A DNA stretch of 52,961 nucleotides from a virus, in IMG/VR virus record IMGVR_UViG_3300042558_001390, positions 1 to 52,961 of that record; one strand, 5' to 3'. Of the stretch, positions 6,647-14,814 are shown one piece after another. The first letter of the stretch is position 1; each line of letters opens with the position of its first letter. The notes under the pieces were generated by a model, which did no database searches, was not told the DNA's origin, and saw only the letters and a list, made by a program, of their open reading frames with translations. Both the position numbers and the translations under genes were made by a program.

Positions 6647-6949
6647 ATGAAAGAAGAAGTATTTAATCAGTATGTTGAGCGAGTTTGTAGCTTGTTTAAC
6701 ATAAGTAATGAGGAATTTTTCTCTAAATCAAGAAAGAGAAATTTTGTAGATGCAAGGCATTTAGTTTTTTTCTTATGCTCAAGAAGAAACATCTTAGTTG
6801 TTTCAGTTAAGAAATTTATGGACAACAACAATCACGAAATTTTTAGAACATCTATTACTCACGGTATAAAAAATATATCTAAAAAAGTTGAAGAGGATAG
6901 AGACTATAAAGTTATAGTTAATGACATAGAGAAAGCAGTGCATATTTAA
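6647..6949 (+). CDS. DnaA domain IV-like DNA-binding protein
   Basis: A 100-residue protein resembling the C-terminal DNA-binding domain of DnaA: SKSRKRNFVDARHLVFFLC corresponds to the basic loop and helix of domain IV, and SITHGIKNI corresponds to the second-helix region. No AAA+ domain is present. Such stand-alone domains probably bind DnaA-box-like sites in the phage origin or recruit host proteins. The histidine/serine signature (DHT/ST) is degenerate here. A better-preserved relative lies at 17370-17819. Confidence 0.65.
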   Translation: MKEEVFNQYVERVCSLFNISNEEFFSKSRKRNFVDARHLVFFLCSRRNILVVSVKKFMDNNNHEIFRTSITHGIKNISKKVEEDRDYKVIVNDIEKAVHI

Positions 6950-6971
6950 TAATAAAATCAAATTTAATCAA

Positions 6972-7622
6972 ATGGAAAAAACGAAATCAACATTCGATGT
7001 ATTGTCGGCTATTAATCTTAGCGACAAAGTAGAAAAGAAAAGCAACCTTACTTACCTATCTTGGGCTTGGGCGTGGGCAGAAGTGAAGAAAGAATATCCT
7101 GATGCTACTTATGAGGTAAAAGGAGACCCTATTACTCAAAAACCATACTTCTATGATGAGAACCTTGGATATATGGTAATGACAGAGGTTACTATTAAAG
7201 AAGAAACTTTAGAGATGTGGCTTCCTGTTATGGACGGTGCTAATAAAGCTATGCTATCTACACCATACACTTACAAAACAAAATTCGGAGAGAAGTCAGT
7301 TGAAGCAGCTACTATGTTTGACATCAACAAGACTCTTATGAGATGCTTAGTTAAGAACTTAGCTATGTTTGGTTTAGGTCTTTATATCTATGCAGGAGAG
7401 GACTTACCTGAGGCTGAGCCTACACCTGCACCTGCGCCAGTAAAAACTGCTTCTGATTTAGAAGATCTTAAAGTAGGCGATGCTAATTGGAATAAAGTAG
7501 TAGCTTATGTTACAGCAAACAAATCATTAGGTATTGAAGCTATTGGTAAACAACTTAATAGAAAATACAAGATGACACCTGCTGTTAAAAAAGAAATAAC
7601 TAACTTAGTATCAGCAAAATAA
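6972..7622 (+). CDS. DUF1071-family single-strand annealing protein
   Basis: A 216-residue protein with the DUF1071 hallmarks: LTYLSWAWAWAEVKKEYPDA (residues 26-45) and FDINKTLMRCLVKNLAMFGLG (about 117-137). These proteins are Sak3-type or Rad52-like annealing recombinases of phages. A flexible Pro/Ala linker (EPTPAPAPVK) leads to a short helical C-terminal domain. The gene overlaps the exonuclease start (TAATG), the usual recombinase-exonuclease pair. Confidence 0.8.
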   Translation: MEKTKSTFDVLSAINLSDKVEKKSNLTYLSWAWAWAEVKKEYPDATYEVKGDPITQKPYFYDENLGYMVMTEVTIKEETLEMWLPVMDGANKAMLSTPYTYKTKFGEKSVEAATMFDINKTLMRCLVKNLAMFGLGLYIYAGEDLPEAEPTPAPAPVKTASDLEDLKVGDANWNKVVAYVTANKSLGIEAIGKQLNRKYKMTPAVKKEITNLVSAK

Positions 7623-8368
7623 TGGCAGAAGTTAACGCACACGTTCTTGAGTTATTAAAAAATGACCAAGAATACTACGCAGGAGTTGGAAAGAACTACT
7701 TATCTAACTCAGACATTGGTACTCTTTTAAACAACCCAAAAGAGTTTGGAAAGCCTAGAGAAGACAATAAAGCTTTTATGGATGGAAGATACTTCCACCA
7801 ACTAATTCTTGAACCTGAGAAGGCTAAAGACTTATTGTATGTAGATGCAAGTACACGTACTACAAAAATATACAAAGACTTTTGCGAAGAAAACAACGTT
7901 CCGTTCTGTATGCTTCAGAAAGAAAAAGAAGAGATTGAGTCTTTGGTAGCTATTATCAATGGTAACATTGCTTTCTTTGAGGAGTTATATAAAGAAGGAA
8001 ATCAATATGAGATTCCTGCCGTAGCAGAGATCCAAGGTATGATGTGGAAAGGTAAGGCTGATATTGTAACTAATGATGCAATCATTGATCTAAAGACCAC
8101 CTCAGATATTGATAAGTTCAAATGGAACGCTAAGAAGTACAACTATGATTCTCAGTGTTATATCTATCAGATGTTATTCGGTAAGCCTTTAGTATTTTAT
8201 GTTATCGACAAGACCACAGGAGTGCTTGGTATCTTCAGACCAACAGATGATTTTGTGAAGTCAGGAGAGGACAAAGTAGCTAGAGCTATTGAGGTATTCA
8301 ACAAATACTTCGGAGCCAATCCTACAGATGATATAATGAACTATTACATTGACGAATACTTATATTAA
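7622..8368 (+). CDS. PD-(D/E)XK exonuclease (YqaJ/RecE-like)
   Basis: A 248-residue nuclease. Motifs in order: KAFMDGRYFHQLIL with His59, KGKADIV with Asp147, IIDLKTT with Asp156 and Lys158, and a Gln178-containing helix (DSQCYIYQ), as in lambda-exonuclease/RecE-type enzymes (DUF3799 or PDDEXK_1). It resects double-stranded ends so that the adjacent DUF1071 protein can anneal strands. It starts on the A of the preceding TAA. Confidence 0.82.
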   Translation: MAEVNAHVLELLKNDQEYYAGVGKNYLSNSDIGTLLNNPKEFGKPREDNKAFMDGRYFHQLILEPEKAKDLLYVDASTRTTKIYKDFCEENNVPFCMLQKEKEEIESLVAIINGNIAFFEELYKEGNQYEIPAVAEIQGMMWKGKADIVTNDAIIDLKTTSDIDKFKWNAKKYNYDSQCYIYQMLFGKPLVFYVIDKTTGVLGIFRPTDDFVKSGEDKVARAIEVFNKYFGANPTDDIMNYYIDEYLY

Positions 8369-8373
8369 GAGTT

Positions 8374-8655
8374 ATGAATAAAGTATGGTTCAGAAATCAC
8401 GATAATCAATTACTTTTTGTTTTAAACACCTGCAGAGAAATACAAACAGTTCCTATGGTTGGAGATAATATAAAAGTTTGTGATAAAGATTTTACAAAAG
8501 CTACTTTTAGAGTAAAGCCACACGGAAATGTAGGAGTATATTTAGATTTTATTGTAGTCAGCAGGAGCTACGCAACGTATGCAAATGAGTGGGAATTAAT
8601 ATGTGAGCCTACTTCAAGAAGTTTATTATATTTATTACAGAAAGTTAAGAGTTAA
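8374..8655 (+). CDS. Hypothetical protein in recombination block
   Basis: A 93-residue, mainly beta protein with the pattern VGDNIKVCDKDFTKATFRVK, suggestive of a small barrel. No known family. It lies 5 bases after the exonuclease gene and is followed by a leader with alternative hairpins. Confidence 0.65.
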   Translation: MNKVWFRNHDNQLLFVLNTCREIQTVPMVGDNIKVCDKDFTKATFRVKPHGNVGVYLDFIVVSRSYATYANEWELICEPTSRSLLYLLQKVKS

Positions 8656-8659
8656 TTAT

Positions 8660-8713
8660 ACCAATCACAAACTTAACCTCAGAGGTTTGTGTTTGGTTAA
8701 AACAGACTGAGGT
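8660..8713 (+). promoter_or_regulatory. Leader with two mutually exclusive hairpins
   Basis: The first stem pairs 8660-8680 with GAGGTTTGTGTTTGGT at 8682-8697, with a 4-5 base bulge. An alternative pairs ACCTCAG (8676-8682) with CTGAGGT (8707-8713). Both use the same AACCTC segment and cannot form together. The element lies in the 78-base gap before the SSB-like gene and could control its translation, for example by autogenous binding. No T-run follows, so it is not a simple terminator. Confidence 0.35.
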
Positions 8714-8733
8714 AAACTAAAAAATTATTTACA

Positions 8734-9033
8734 ATGGCACAAGAACAAGAAGAAAAGATTTTCGCAGACGGATTTATTTTCAAAAGAAACGAAAAAGCAC
8801 CTGAATTTGTAATTGGTAGAATATCTATCAAAGTAGAAGATGCAGTAGCATTTTTAAAACAACACCAGGATAATGGATGGGTTAACCTTGGAGTTAAACA
8901 AGCAAGAAGTGGAAACTATTACATTGAACTAGATACTTTCAAACCGGGAAATGATAGTGCGGTTGACAAGTATGAAGCAAAAAAACAACCTGCTCCTGCT
9001 GAAGAAGAACCGGTTAGTGATTTACCGTTCTAA
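8734..9033 (+). CDS. SSB-like single-stranded DNA-binding protein
   Basis: A 99-residue protein with a compact beta-rich core and a flexible Pro/Ala/Glu tail that ends in EEEPVSDLPF. An acidic tail with a terminal DLPF/DIPF tip is the protein-interaction peptide of bacterial SSBs, which recruits replication and repair proteins. The core is shorter than a full SSB OB-fold, so this is a diverged or minimal type. A strong terminator follows. Confidence 0.65.
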   Translation: MAQEQEEKIFADGFIFKRNEKAPEFVIGRISIKVEDAVAFLKQHQDNGWVNLGVKQARSGNYYIELDTFKPGNDSAVDKYEAKKQPAPAEEEPVSDLPF

Positions 9034-9045
9034 GCCCAATAAAAT

Positions 9046-9072
9046 AAGGGGAATTAAGTTTCCCCTTTTTTT
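9046..9072 (+). terminator. Rho-independent terminator
   Basis: Stem AAGGGGAA (9046-9053) pairs with TTCCCCTT (9060-9067), with a six-base loop and a T-run to 9072. It closes the recombination block after the SSB-like gene. Confidence 0.8.
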
Positions 9073-9210
9073 AGCTTACGATTATGTCAAAAAAAAATTT
9101 CCCTATTATATATATATAATTTCTATTATTATTATTATTTTATTTTTTATAGACTAACTTTAAAATTAACAGAATTAACAGAAGTATTAATAATCAATTA
9201 GTTAACTAAA

Positions 9211-9243
9211 AATAATCAACATAAAATCAACATAAAATCAACA
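9211..9243 (+). repeat. Three tandem 11-base repeats before the helicase gene
   Basis: TAAAATCAACA occurs at 9222-9232 and 9233-9243, and a variant AATAATCAACA at 9211-9221. They end 5 bases before the primase-helicase ATG. The flanking 9073-9210 holds no gene, is almost wholly A+T, and includes alternating TA and ATT runs. The array may be an iteron-type site or simply an A-rich leader. Confidence 0.5.
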
Positions 9244-9247
9244 TACT

Positions 9248-11641
9248 ATGTCATATACAGTTACAATCTTTCAAAATATACGTGATACAGATACTCCATT
9301 TTACAGAGATGTGAACATTATTCTTGACAGAATCAAAGATGGTGCAGGTTCTACTAAAGATATTGTTAAGCGTATCAGACAAGAGAAAGATAAGTCTGAG
9401 CGTAATGAAATAAAAAAACAATTACCCGCTATTTGCTTTAGTGGTAAATTCTCTAAAAGAGAAGACTCAGCTTTGTCTGAGCATTCAGGACTTATTTGTT
9501 TGGACTTTGATGGATACCAAAAACAAAAAGAGTTATTGCAAGAAAAAGAAACCTTATCTAAAAACAAATATGTTTATTCTGTATTCATATCTCCATCAGG
9601 TAATGGTTTAAAAGCATTGGTTAAGATTCCTTCCGATCCTGACAATCATAAAAACTATTTCAATAGTCTTGAAAAGTATTTCAATTCTCCTTATTTCGAT
9701 AAGACAAGTAAGAATATTAGTCGAGTATGTTACGAGAGTTATGACCCACTTATCTATATCAACCCAAATTCTTCGATTTGGGACACGATTGAGGAGCCGG
9801 AGTACACAGAGGTAAGTAGAGCTAGAGATAAGGCTACAATTCCAATTACAGACGAAAATAAGATAGTAGAGATACTTGTTAAGTGGTGGGAAAAAAAATA
9901 TCCTATGCAAGAAGGACAAAGAAATCAAAACGCTTATGTGCTTGCTATGGCGTTCAATGACTTTGGTATCAACAAAAGCCTCGCTTCGTATGTACTTAAT
10001 CAATTCGCCTCAGCAGACTTTTCGTTGGCAGAGATAGCTACTACAATTGACTCAGCATACCGCAACACAACTAACTTTGGTACTAAGTACTACGAAGATG
10101 AGGAACGTATTAATAACATTAAGGCTAAACTTAGACGTGGTGCTTCAAGAAAAGAGATAGTGTATCAGCTTCAAGAGTCAAACTTAGATGAAGATGTAAT
10201 TGATTCTGTACTGTCTAGAATTGAGGAGGAAAATTCTAAGATGAGTTTTTGGACTAAGAACGACAAAGGTATTATAAAGATAATTCACATTCTGTTCAAA
10301 GAGTTTTTAGAAGACAATGGATTCTATAAGTTTTGTCCTGAGGGAGGAAAGAATTATGTATTTGTAAAAGTAACTAACAATCTTATCGACCATACTTCTG
10401 ATAAAGAGATTAAAGACTTTGTTCTTAATTATTTACTTGACTTAGATGATGTGTCTATCTACAATTATTTTGCAGACAACACAAGATTCTTCAAGGAGGA
10501 ATTTTTATCATTGTTATCAACCATTGAGATTTATTTCATTGCCGATTCAAAATACTCGTCATACTTGTATTATAAAAATTGTGCAGTCAAGATAACTAAA
10601 GATTCAATAACAACTATTGATTATTTGGATTTAGGTGGTTATGTTTGGAAAGACCACGTGATTGACAGAGTATTTAATATCGGAGAAGTTACAGATACTT
10701 GCGACTTTAGAAAGTTTTTATCAAACATAAACGGTTCAGATGAAAATAGAATAAGATCTATGGAAAGTACTTTGGGGTTCTTGATGCACGGATATAAAAA
10801 TTTATCATTCTGTCCTGCCGTGATTCTTAATGATGAGGTTATCAGCGACAACCCTGAGGGTGGTACAGGTAAAGGTTTACTTATGAACGCATTAAGCAAG
10901 ATGAAGAAAGTAGTTACTGTTGACGGTAAGTCTTTCACGTTTGAAAGAAGTTTTGCCTATCAGTTGGTATCAGCAGATACTCAGATACTTGTTTTCGATG
11001 ACGTTAAGAAGCACTTTGAATTCGAGAGACTATTCTCTGTAGTTACAGAGGGTTTAACGCTTGAGAAGAAGAATAAAGATGCTATCAAGATACCATTTGC
11101 TAAGTCTCCTAAGATTGCAATAACAACTAACTACGCAATCAAGGGGTCAGGTAACTCATTTGCGAGACGAAAATGGGAATTAGAGCTACATCAGTATTAT
11201 AATAAAAACTTTACGCCACAGGACGAATTTGGTAAGTTATTATTTGGGGATTGGAATGATGATGATTGGTTTCAGTTTGACAACTATATGATTCAATGTC
11301 TTCAAAACTATTTAGCTACCGGATTAGTTAAGTCTAAGTTTGTCAATTTAAAAATCAGACACCTATCTCAAGAGACTTCTCACGAGTTTATAGAGTGGGT
11401 TGGATTAGTTGATAATATAGATAGAAGTAGTATTATGCCAACAAACGTTAGGTTATACAAGAACGAACTATACAGTAATTTTATTGATGAGTATCCTGAC
11501 TATAGTGCAAGAGGTAGAATGAGTATGAGTAGAACTAAATTCTATAGATGGCTAACAGCTTATGCAGGATTCAAAGAAGGAGTTATTGCAGAAGAAGATA
11601 GAGACCATATCGGTAGATGGATAATATTTAAAGAGATATAA
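9248..11641 (+). CDS. Primase-helicase (BT4734/VirE-N-like primase plus SF3 helicase)
   Basis: A 797-residue fusion. The N-terminal part has LICLDFDGYQ (Asp86, Asp88), SPSGNGLKALVKI (115-127) and a later SRVCYESYDP, as in the VirE-N/BT4734-like primase domains of Bacteroidota mobile elements. The C-terminal part is an SF3 helicase with Walker A PEGGTGKG near 536-543, Walker B ILVFDDV near 580, and motif C KIAITTNY near 622. It should prime and unwind phage DNA. No DNA polymerase is seen in the window, so it probably works with a host polymerase. It is preceded by a terminator, an AT-rich gap and 11-base repeats. Confidence 0.85.
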   Translation: MSYTVTIFQNIRDTDTPFYRDVNIILDRIKDGAGSTKDIVKRIRQEKDKSERNEIKKQLPAICFSGKFSKREDSALSEHSGLICLDFDGYQKQKELLQEKETLSKNKYVYSVFISPSGNGLKALVKIPSDPDNHKNYFNSLEKYFNSPYFDKTSKNISRVCYESYDPLIYINPNSSIWDTIEEPEYTEVSRARDKATIPITDENKIVEILVKWWEKKYPMQEGQRNQNAYVLAMAFNDFGINKSLASYVLNQFASADFSLAEIATTIDSAYRNTTNFGTKYYEDEERINNIKAKLRRGASRKEIVYQLQESNLDEDVIDSVLSRIEEENSKMSFWTKNDKGIIKIIHILFKEFLEDNGFYKFCPEGGKNYVFVKVTNNLIDHTSDKEIKDFVLNYLLDLDDVSIYNYFADNTRFFKEEFLSLLSTIEIYFIADSKYSSYLYYKNCAVKITKDSITTIDYLDLGGYVWKDHVIDRVFNIGEVTDTCDFRKFLSNINGSDENRIRSMESTLGFLMHGYKNLSFCPAVILNDEVISDNPEGGTGKGLLMNALSKMKKVVTVDGKSFTFERSFAYQLVSADTQILVFDDVKKHFEFERLFSVVTEGLTLEKKNKDAIKIPFAKSPKIAITTNYAIKGSGNSFARRKWELELHQYYNKNFTPQDEFGKLLFGDWNDDDWFQFDNYMIQCLQNYLATGLVKSKFVNLKIRHLSQETSHEFIEWVGLVDNIDRSSIMPTNVRLYKNELYSNFIDEYPDYSARGRMSMSRTKFYRWLTAYAGFKEGVIAEEDRDHIGRWIIFKEI

Positions 11642-11653
11642 ATTCAATTAAAA

Positions 11654-11734
11654 ATGAAAAGACAAATTATAAACATATTGCTAAATGTAATTTACTTTAC
11701 AATAATAACATTAATATTAATTATAGCGTTATGA
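11654..11734 (+). CDS. Membrane micropeptide (26 residues)
   Basis: An ORF of 26 residues starting MKRQIINILLNVIYFTIITL, with one hydrophobic span after a basic start. It resembles the 22-residue peptide at 6192 in its MKR..IN start and Ile-rich ending, and like it overlaps the next gene by ATGA (11731-11734). Conservation of both sequence style and coupling suggests it is a real gene. Confidence 0.5.
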   Translation: MKRQIINILLNVIYFTIITLILIIAL

Positions 11735-11991
11735 CACCAAAACAAAAAGCAGAAGAGTTGGTTAAAAAGTATCTTTTAAAAATAAAAATAGATAGTAGAA
11801 TAATAGGAGAATCAGAAGTAATTATATCAAAAGGAGAAATAAGAATAGAGACAGCTAAGCACTGTGCATTAATAGCAGTTAATTTACATTTAGAAGAACT
11901 ATCTAAAATGAAATTGATATTCTCAGATAGGGAGATTCATTATAAGTATTGGAAAGAAGTTAAACAAGAAATAGAAAATTATGGCAAGTAA
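11731..11991 (+). CDS. Small helical hypothetical protein
   Basis: An 86-residue protein with the pattern MTPKQKAEELVKKY, then AKHCALIAVNLHLEEL and YWKEVKQEIE. This arrangement is common in short proteins of flavobacterial phages and prophages, where its function is unknown. The start is fixed by the ATGA overlap with the micropeptide. Confidence 0.7.
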   Translation: MTPKQKAEELVKKYLLKIKIDSRIIGESEVIISKGEIRIETAKHCALIAVNLHLEELSKMKLIFSDREIHYKYWKEVKQEIENYGK

Positions 11992-12106
11992 AAAACACTT
12001 TAAACCCATTACAAGGATAAGAAAAGTAATGGAGTTCTATTACAAGAGAGGAGTAAACTCTGAGAGAATTAATAATTTATATTTTAAAATTTTGAAAGAT
12101 GAGTGA
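11981..12106 (+). CDS. Small basic hypothetical protein
   Basis: A 41-residue basic ORF (MASKKHFKPITRIRKVMEFY) that overlaps the previous gene by 11 bases and the next by 8. Its charge would suit nucleic-acid binding. Nothing more can be said. Confidence 0.5.
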   Translation: MASKKHFKPITRIRKVMEFYYKRGVNSERINNLYFKILKDE

Positions 12107-12278
12107 TATAGCTAAATGCCAGGACGATAAATGTCCTTCGAGAGAAGCGTGCTATAGGTATACAGCACCTGCTTCAGAGTATAGACAATCTTATTGTGAT
12201 TTTAACAGAGAAGAAGATGCTGTTAATTGTGATATGTTTTGGGGAAATAAAAAATATATAGATGGAGAAGAATATTAA
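12099..12278 (+). CDS. Small Cys-rich protein, possible metal binder
   Basis: A 59-residue protein with Cys at 7, 12, 18, 33 and 44 in the pattern C-x4-CP-x4-C...YC.F.....C. Similar small Cys proteins occur widely in tailed phages and are thought to bind metal. The start overlaps the previous stop by 8 bases and the stop overlaps the next gene by 17, within a tightly overlapping run. Confidence 0.6.
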   Translation: MSDIAKCQDDKCPSREACYRYTAPASEYRQSYCDFNREEDAVNCDMFWGNKKYIDGEEY

Positions 12279-12498
12279 AATAACTTTAGAAGCTTGGCAT
12301 TATCAATGTGGAGATGGCTGTTGCGATAATTATGGAACTTATTTATATCTAAATGGTAAAAAATTAGAACACCCTAATCCTGAAATATATGACAATGGAT
12401 ACTTAGGCGAAGATTTAGAAACAGGATTACAAGCTGTACTAAAAGAATTAGGTTATGAAGTTGAAATTGAAAATAAGTATTATGGAGAAGAAGATTAA
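12262..12498 (+). CDS. Hypothetical protein with CGDGCC motif
   Basis: A 78-residue protein with WHYQCGDGCCDNYGTYLYL near the N-terminus and an acidic C-terminal helix. The Cys cluster suggests metal binding or a disulfide. It is of a kind seen in other Bacteroidota phages, with no known role. Confidence 0.65.
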   Translation: MEKNIKITLEAWHYQCGDGCCDNYGTYLYLNGKKLEHPNPEIYDNGYLGEDLETGLQAVLKELGYEVEIENKYYGEED

Positions 12499-12592
12499 TT
12501 TATTAGATGCACAACGAATATGTTTTATTTTACTATTAATAGCAATAGTAATATTTTTTAGAGGATGCAATCCTGAACTACAAATATCTTAG
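12482..12592 (+). CDS. Small single-span membrane protein
   Basis: A 36-residue ORF with a basic start (MEKKINLLDAQRI), one hydrophobic span (CFILLLIAIVIFF) and a short tail with RGCNPEL. It overlaps the previous gene by 17 bases and ends 4 bases before the next. It is the third membrane micropeptide in the plus-strand block. Confidence 0.45.
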   Translation: MEKKINLLDAQRICFILLLIAIVIFFRGCNPELQIS

Positions 12593-12596
12593 AAAT

Positions 12597-12932
12597 ATGA
12601 CAAAAGAACAGATGATACATATCAGTATGGTTAATTCATACAATGTAATTACAGGCAAAGCCAAGGTAGAAGAGATAACTAACTCAGGCATTGGATTATT
12701 TTGCCACTCTCCTGAAGAGAAAGATGGCATGGAGAGCATTAACTTTATAATCTCCTATTTTCAAAACTTAGAGATGTATGAGAAGTGTTCAGACTTGAAA
12801 AACTATATTGACAAAACATTCAATGATGATGGTACATATAAAGAAAAGCTGTGTGAATGTTCTTATCCTGACATACAAAAATATACTCCAATAGTAAAAT
12901 GCTCAATATGCAATTTGATGGTAAAGAGATAA
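12597..12932 (+). CDS. Hypothetical protein with C-terminal Cys pairs
   Basis: A 111-residue protein. The C-terminal CECSYPDIQKYTPIVKCSIC has CxC and CxxC pairs 14-18 residues apart, a plausible zinc knuckle. It overlaps the helicase gene by 34 bases. It may be a helicase partner, but that is inferred from position only. Confidence 0.65.
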   Translation: MTKEQMIHISMVNSYNVITGKAKVEEITNSGIGLFCHSPEEKDGMESINFIISYFQNLEMYEKCSDLKNYIDKTFNDDGTYKEKLCECSYPDIQKYTPIVKCSICNLMVKR

Positions 12933-14398
12933 TAGAAAAGAACCCAGGATTTAACAATCTTGAGATGTGGAATCAATGCGAGATATTAAAAAGCGTTGTA
13001 ACACAGACGATAGATATTAAAGAAGGAAGGGGTAAAAATGTTAGGATATATCAAAAGTACAAACACAATACCCCTCAGCAAGTAATTGATAAGATAATCA
13101 ATAGCTGTGAATACTATAAATCATTACACAAAAAAGATATGGAAGTAAAAGAAGTACTTACAAATGGTTCTATTCAATTTAGAGACTACCAAACCAAGAT
13201 TATATACGAAGGAGCTAAGATTATAAAGGAGAATGGATTCTTGTACCTAGCAATGGAAGTTAGAACAGGTAAGACTCTTACAAGTCTTGGAATAGCAGGA
13301 AGATTAAATGTTTATAATGTTTTATTCCTGACTAAAAAGAAAGCCATATCAAGTATTGAGAACGACTACAAAGCATTAGCTCCGTTCTATGATTTGTTTG
13401 TTATCAACTACGAAAGTATTCACACTATACCTGATACTAAATGGGATTTAATCATTTGCGATGAGGCTCACTCAATGGGTGCGTTTGCTAAGCCAAGTAA
13501 AAGAGCTGTTCAAGTAAAAGACCTAATAGCAAAAACAAAAGCAAAAGTTATACTTCTATCGGGAACGCCAACTCCTGAGTCGTACTCGCAGATGTATCAT
13601 CAGGTTTATGGAATACCAAATAATCCTTTCAAAGAGTTTAAAACTTTCTACAAGTTTTGTAGTAAATTTGTAAATGTAAAAACTAAGATGATTAATGGTT
13701 TAATGATGAACGATTACTCTGATGGTTTACCAACAATACTTGAGGCAATGAATCCCTTTACAATAAACTATACTCAAGCTGAGGCAGGCTTTGTAGCTAA
13801 AACTATTGAAGAAGTTTTTGAGGTAGAGTTAAAAGAGTCAACCTATAAGTTGATTAAGAAACTTACGAGAGATTTAGTTGTACAAGGAAAGGAAGAAGTA
13901 ATTTTAGGAGATACTCCTGTAAAACTAATGAGCAAGGTTCATCAGCTATACTCAGGAACGATTAAGTTTGAGAGCGGTAAGTCTATGGTTATTGACACCA
14001 CTAAGGCTGAGTTTATCAAAGAACAGTGGGAAGGTTGTCAGATAGGTATCTTCTATAAATTCAAAGAAGAATTAGTAGCTTTGCAACAAGTGTTTGGAGA
14101 TGAGTTAACAACTGATTTAGATGAGTTCAATGCCACTTACAAAAACATAGCATTGCAAATTGTATCAGGTAGAGAGGGTATTAGTTTAAAGAAAGCTGAG
14201 TATTTAGTTTATTACAACATTGACTTTAGTGCTACAAGTTATTGGCAGAGCAAGGACCGAATGACCACCAAGGAGAGATTAGAGAACCAAGTATTTTGGA
14301 TATTCTCAAAAGGAGGAATAGAGCACGAGATATATAAGGCAGTATCAAAAAAGAAAAACTACACACTTAATCATTTTAAAAAAGATTTTTACTTATGA
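12899..14398 (+). CDS. SNF2-like superfamily II helicase
   Basis: A 499-residue protein with FRDYQ (Q motif-like), motif I EVRTGKT (120-126), motif II DEAH (188-191), motif III LLSGTPTPES (about 219-228), and motif VI QSKDRMTTKE near the C-terminus. The layout is that of SNF2/DEAD-like ATPases of phages. It may remodel or unwind DNA or RNA during replication. The start could also be the ATG at 12908 three codons on. It overlaps the next gene by ATGA. Confidence 0.85.
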   Translation: MLNMQFDGKEIIEKNPGFNNLEMWNQCEILKSVVTQTIDIKEGRGKNVRIYQKYKHNTPQQVIDKIINSCEYYKSLHKKDMEVKEVLTNGSIQFRDYQTKIIYEGAKIIKENGFLYLAMEVRTGKTLTSLGIAGRLNVYNVLFLTKKKAISSIENDYKALAPFYDLFVINYESIHTIPDTKWDLIICDEAHSMGAFAKPSKRAVQVKDLIAKTKAKVILLSGTPTPESYSQMYHQVYGIPNNPFKEFKTFYKFCSKFVNVKTKMINGLMMNDYSDGLPTILEAMNPFTINYTQAEAGFVAKTIEEVFEVELKESTYKLIKKLTRDLVVQGKEEVILGDTPVKLMSKVHQLYSGTIKFESGKSMVIDTTKAEFIKEQWEGCQIGIFYKFKEELVALQQVFGDELTTDLDEFNATYKNIALQIVSGREGISLKKAEYLVYYNIDFSATSYWQSKDRMTTKERLENQVFWIFSKGGIEHEIYKAVSKKKNYTLNHFKKDFYL

Positions 14399-14814
14399 AA
14401 GAAAATAAAAAATATAAGTTAATAAAGACATATCCTGGCTATGAAATACTTGGAGCTATGGCTTATCAATCAGGAGAGTATTATTATGTAGTAAATCCTG
14501 ATAAAAGTATTGGCGAAAATTACATAAAGCAATTGCCAAAAGTAATAGAAAATAATCCTGAGTATTGGGAGTGGATAATTACAGAAAATAAATTACTTAA
14601 TAAATATTTAGAAGCTACAAAAAAACCTTTTGCAGACATAGGAAGTATGTATGACGTTGATATGGCAGAAAAATGCATAAAAATAGCAGATGAATTAGCT
14701 ATTGACTTTCATCAATGGATGAGAGTGAATGATACTAAGGAAAACGCTGATAAGTATTTTCACTATACAGATAAAGATATGTTAAACGCATTTAAAGAAC
14801 AAAAAGGATTATGA
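14395..14814 (+). CDS. Hypothetical phage protein
   Basis: A 139-residue protein. The first third (KTYPGYEILGAMAYQSGEYY) looks like a small beta domain, and the rest is helical (DFHQWMRVNDT). No family is recognised. ATGA overlaps join it to the helicase and to the HTH gene. Confidence 0.65.
   Translation: MKENKKYKLIKTYPGYEILGAMAYQSGEYYYVVNPDKSIGENYIKQLPKVIENNPEYWEWIITENKLLNKYLEATKKPFADIGSMYDVDMAEKCIKIADELAIDFHQWMRVNDTKENADKYFHYTDKDMLNAFKEQKGL

Noticed and set aside
8951-9157. 68-residue ORF after the SSB-like gene
   Set aside because: It starts inside that gene, crosses a clear terminator and is made of AT-repeat sequence coding for Ile and Lys runs.
9211-9243. CRISPR-like repeat
   Set aside because: The 11-base units are directly adjacent without spacers, so they are a short tandem repeat.
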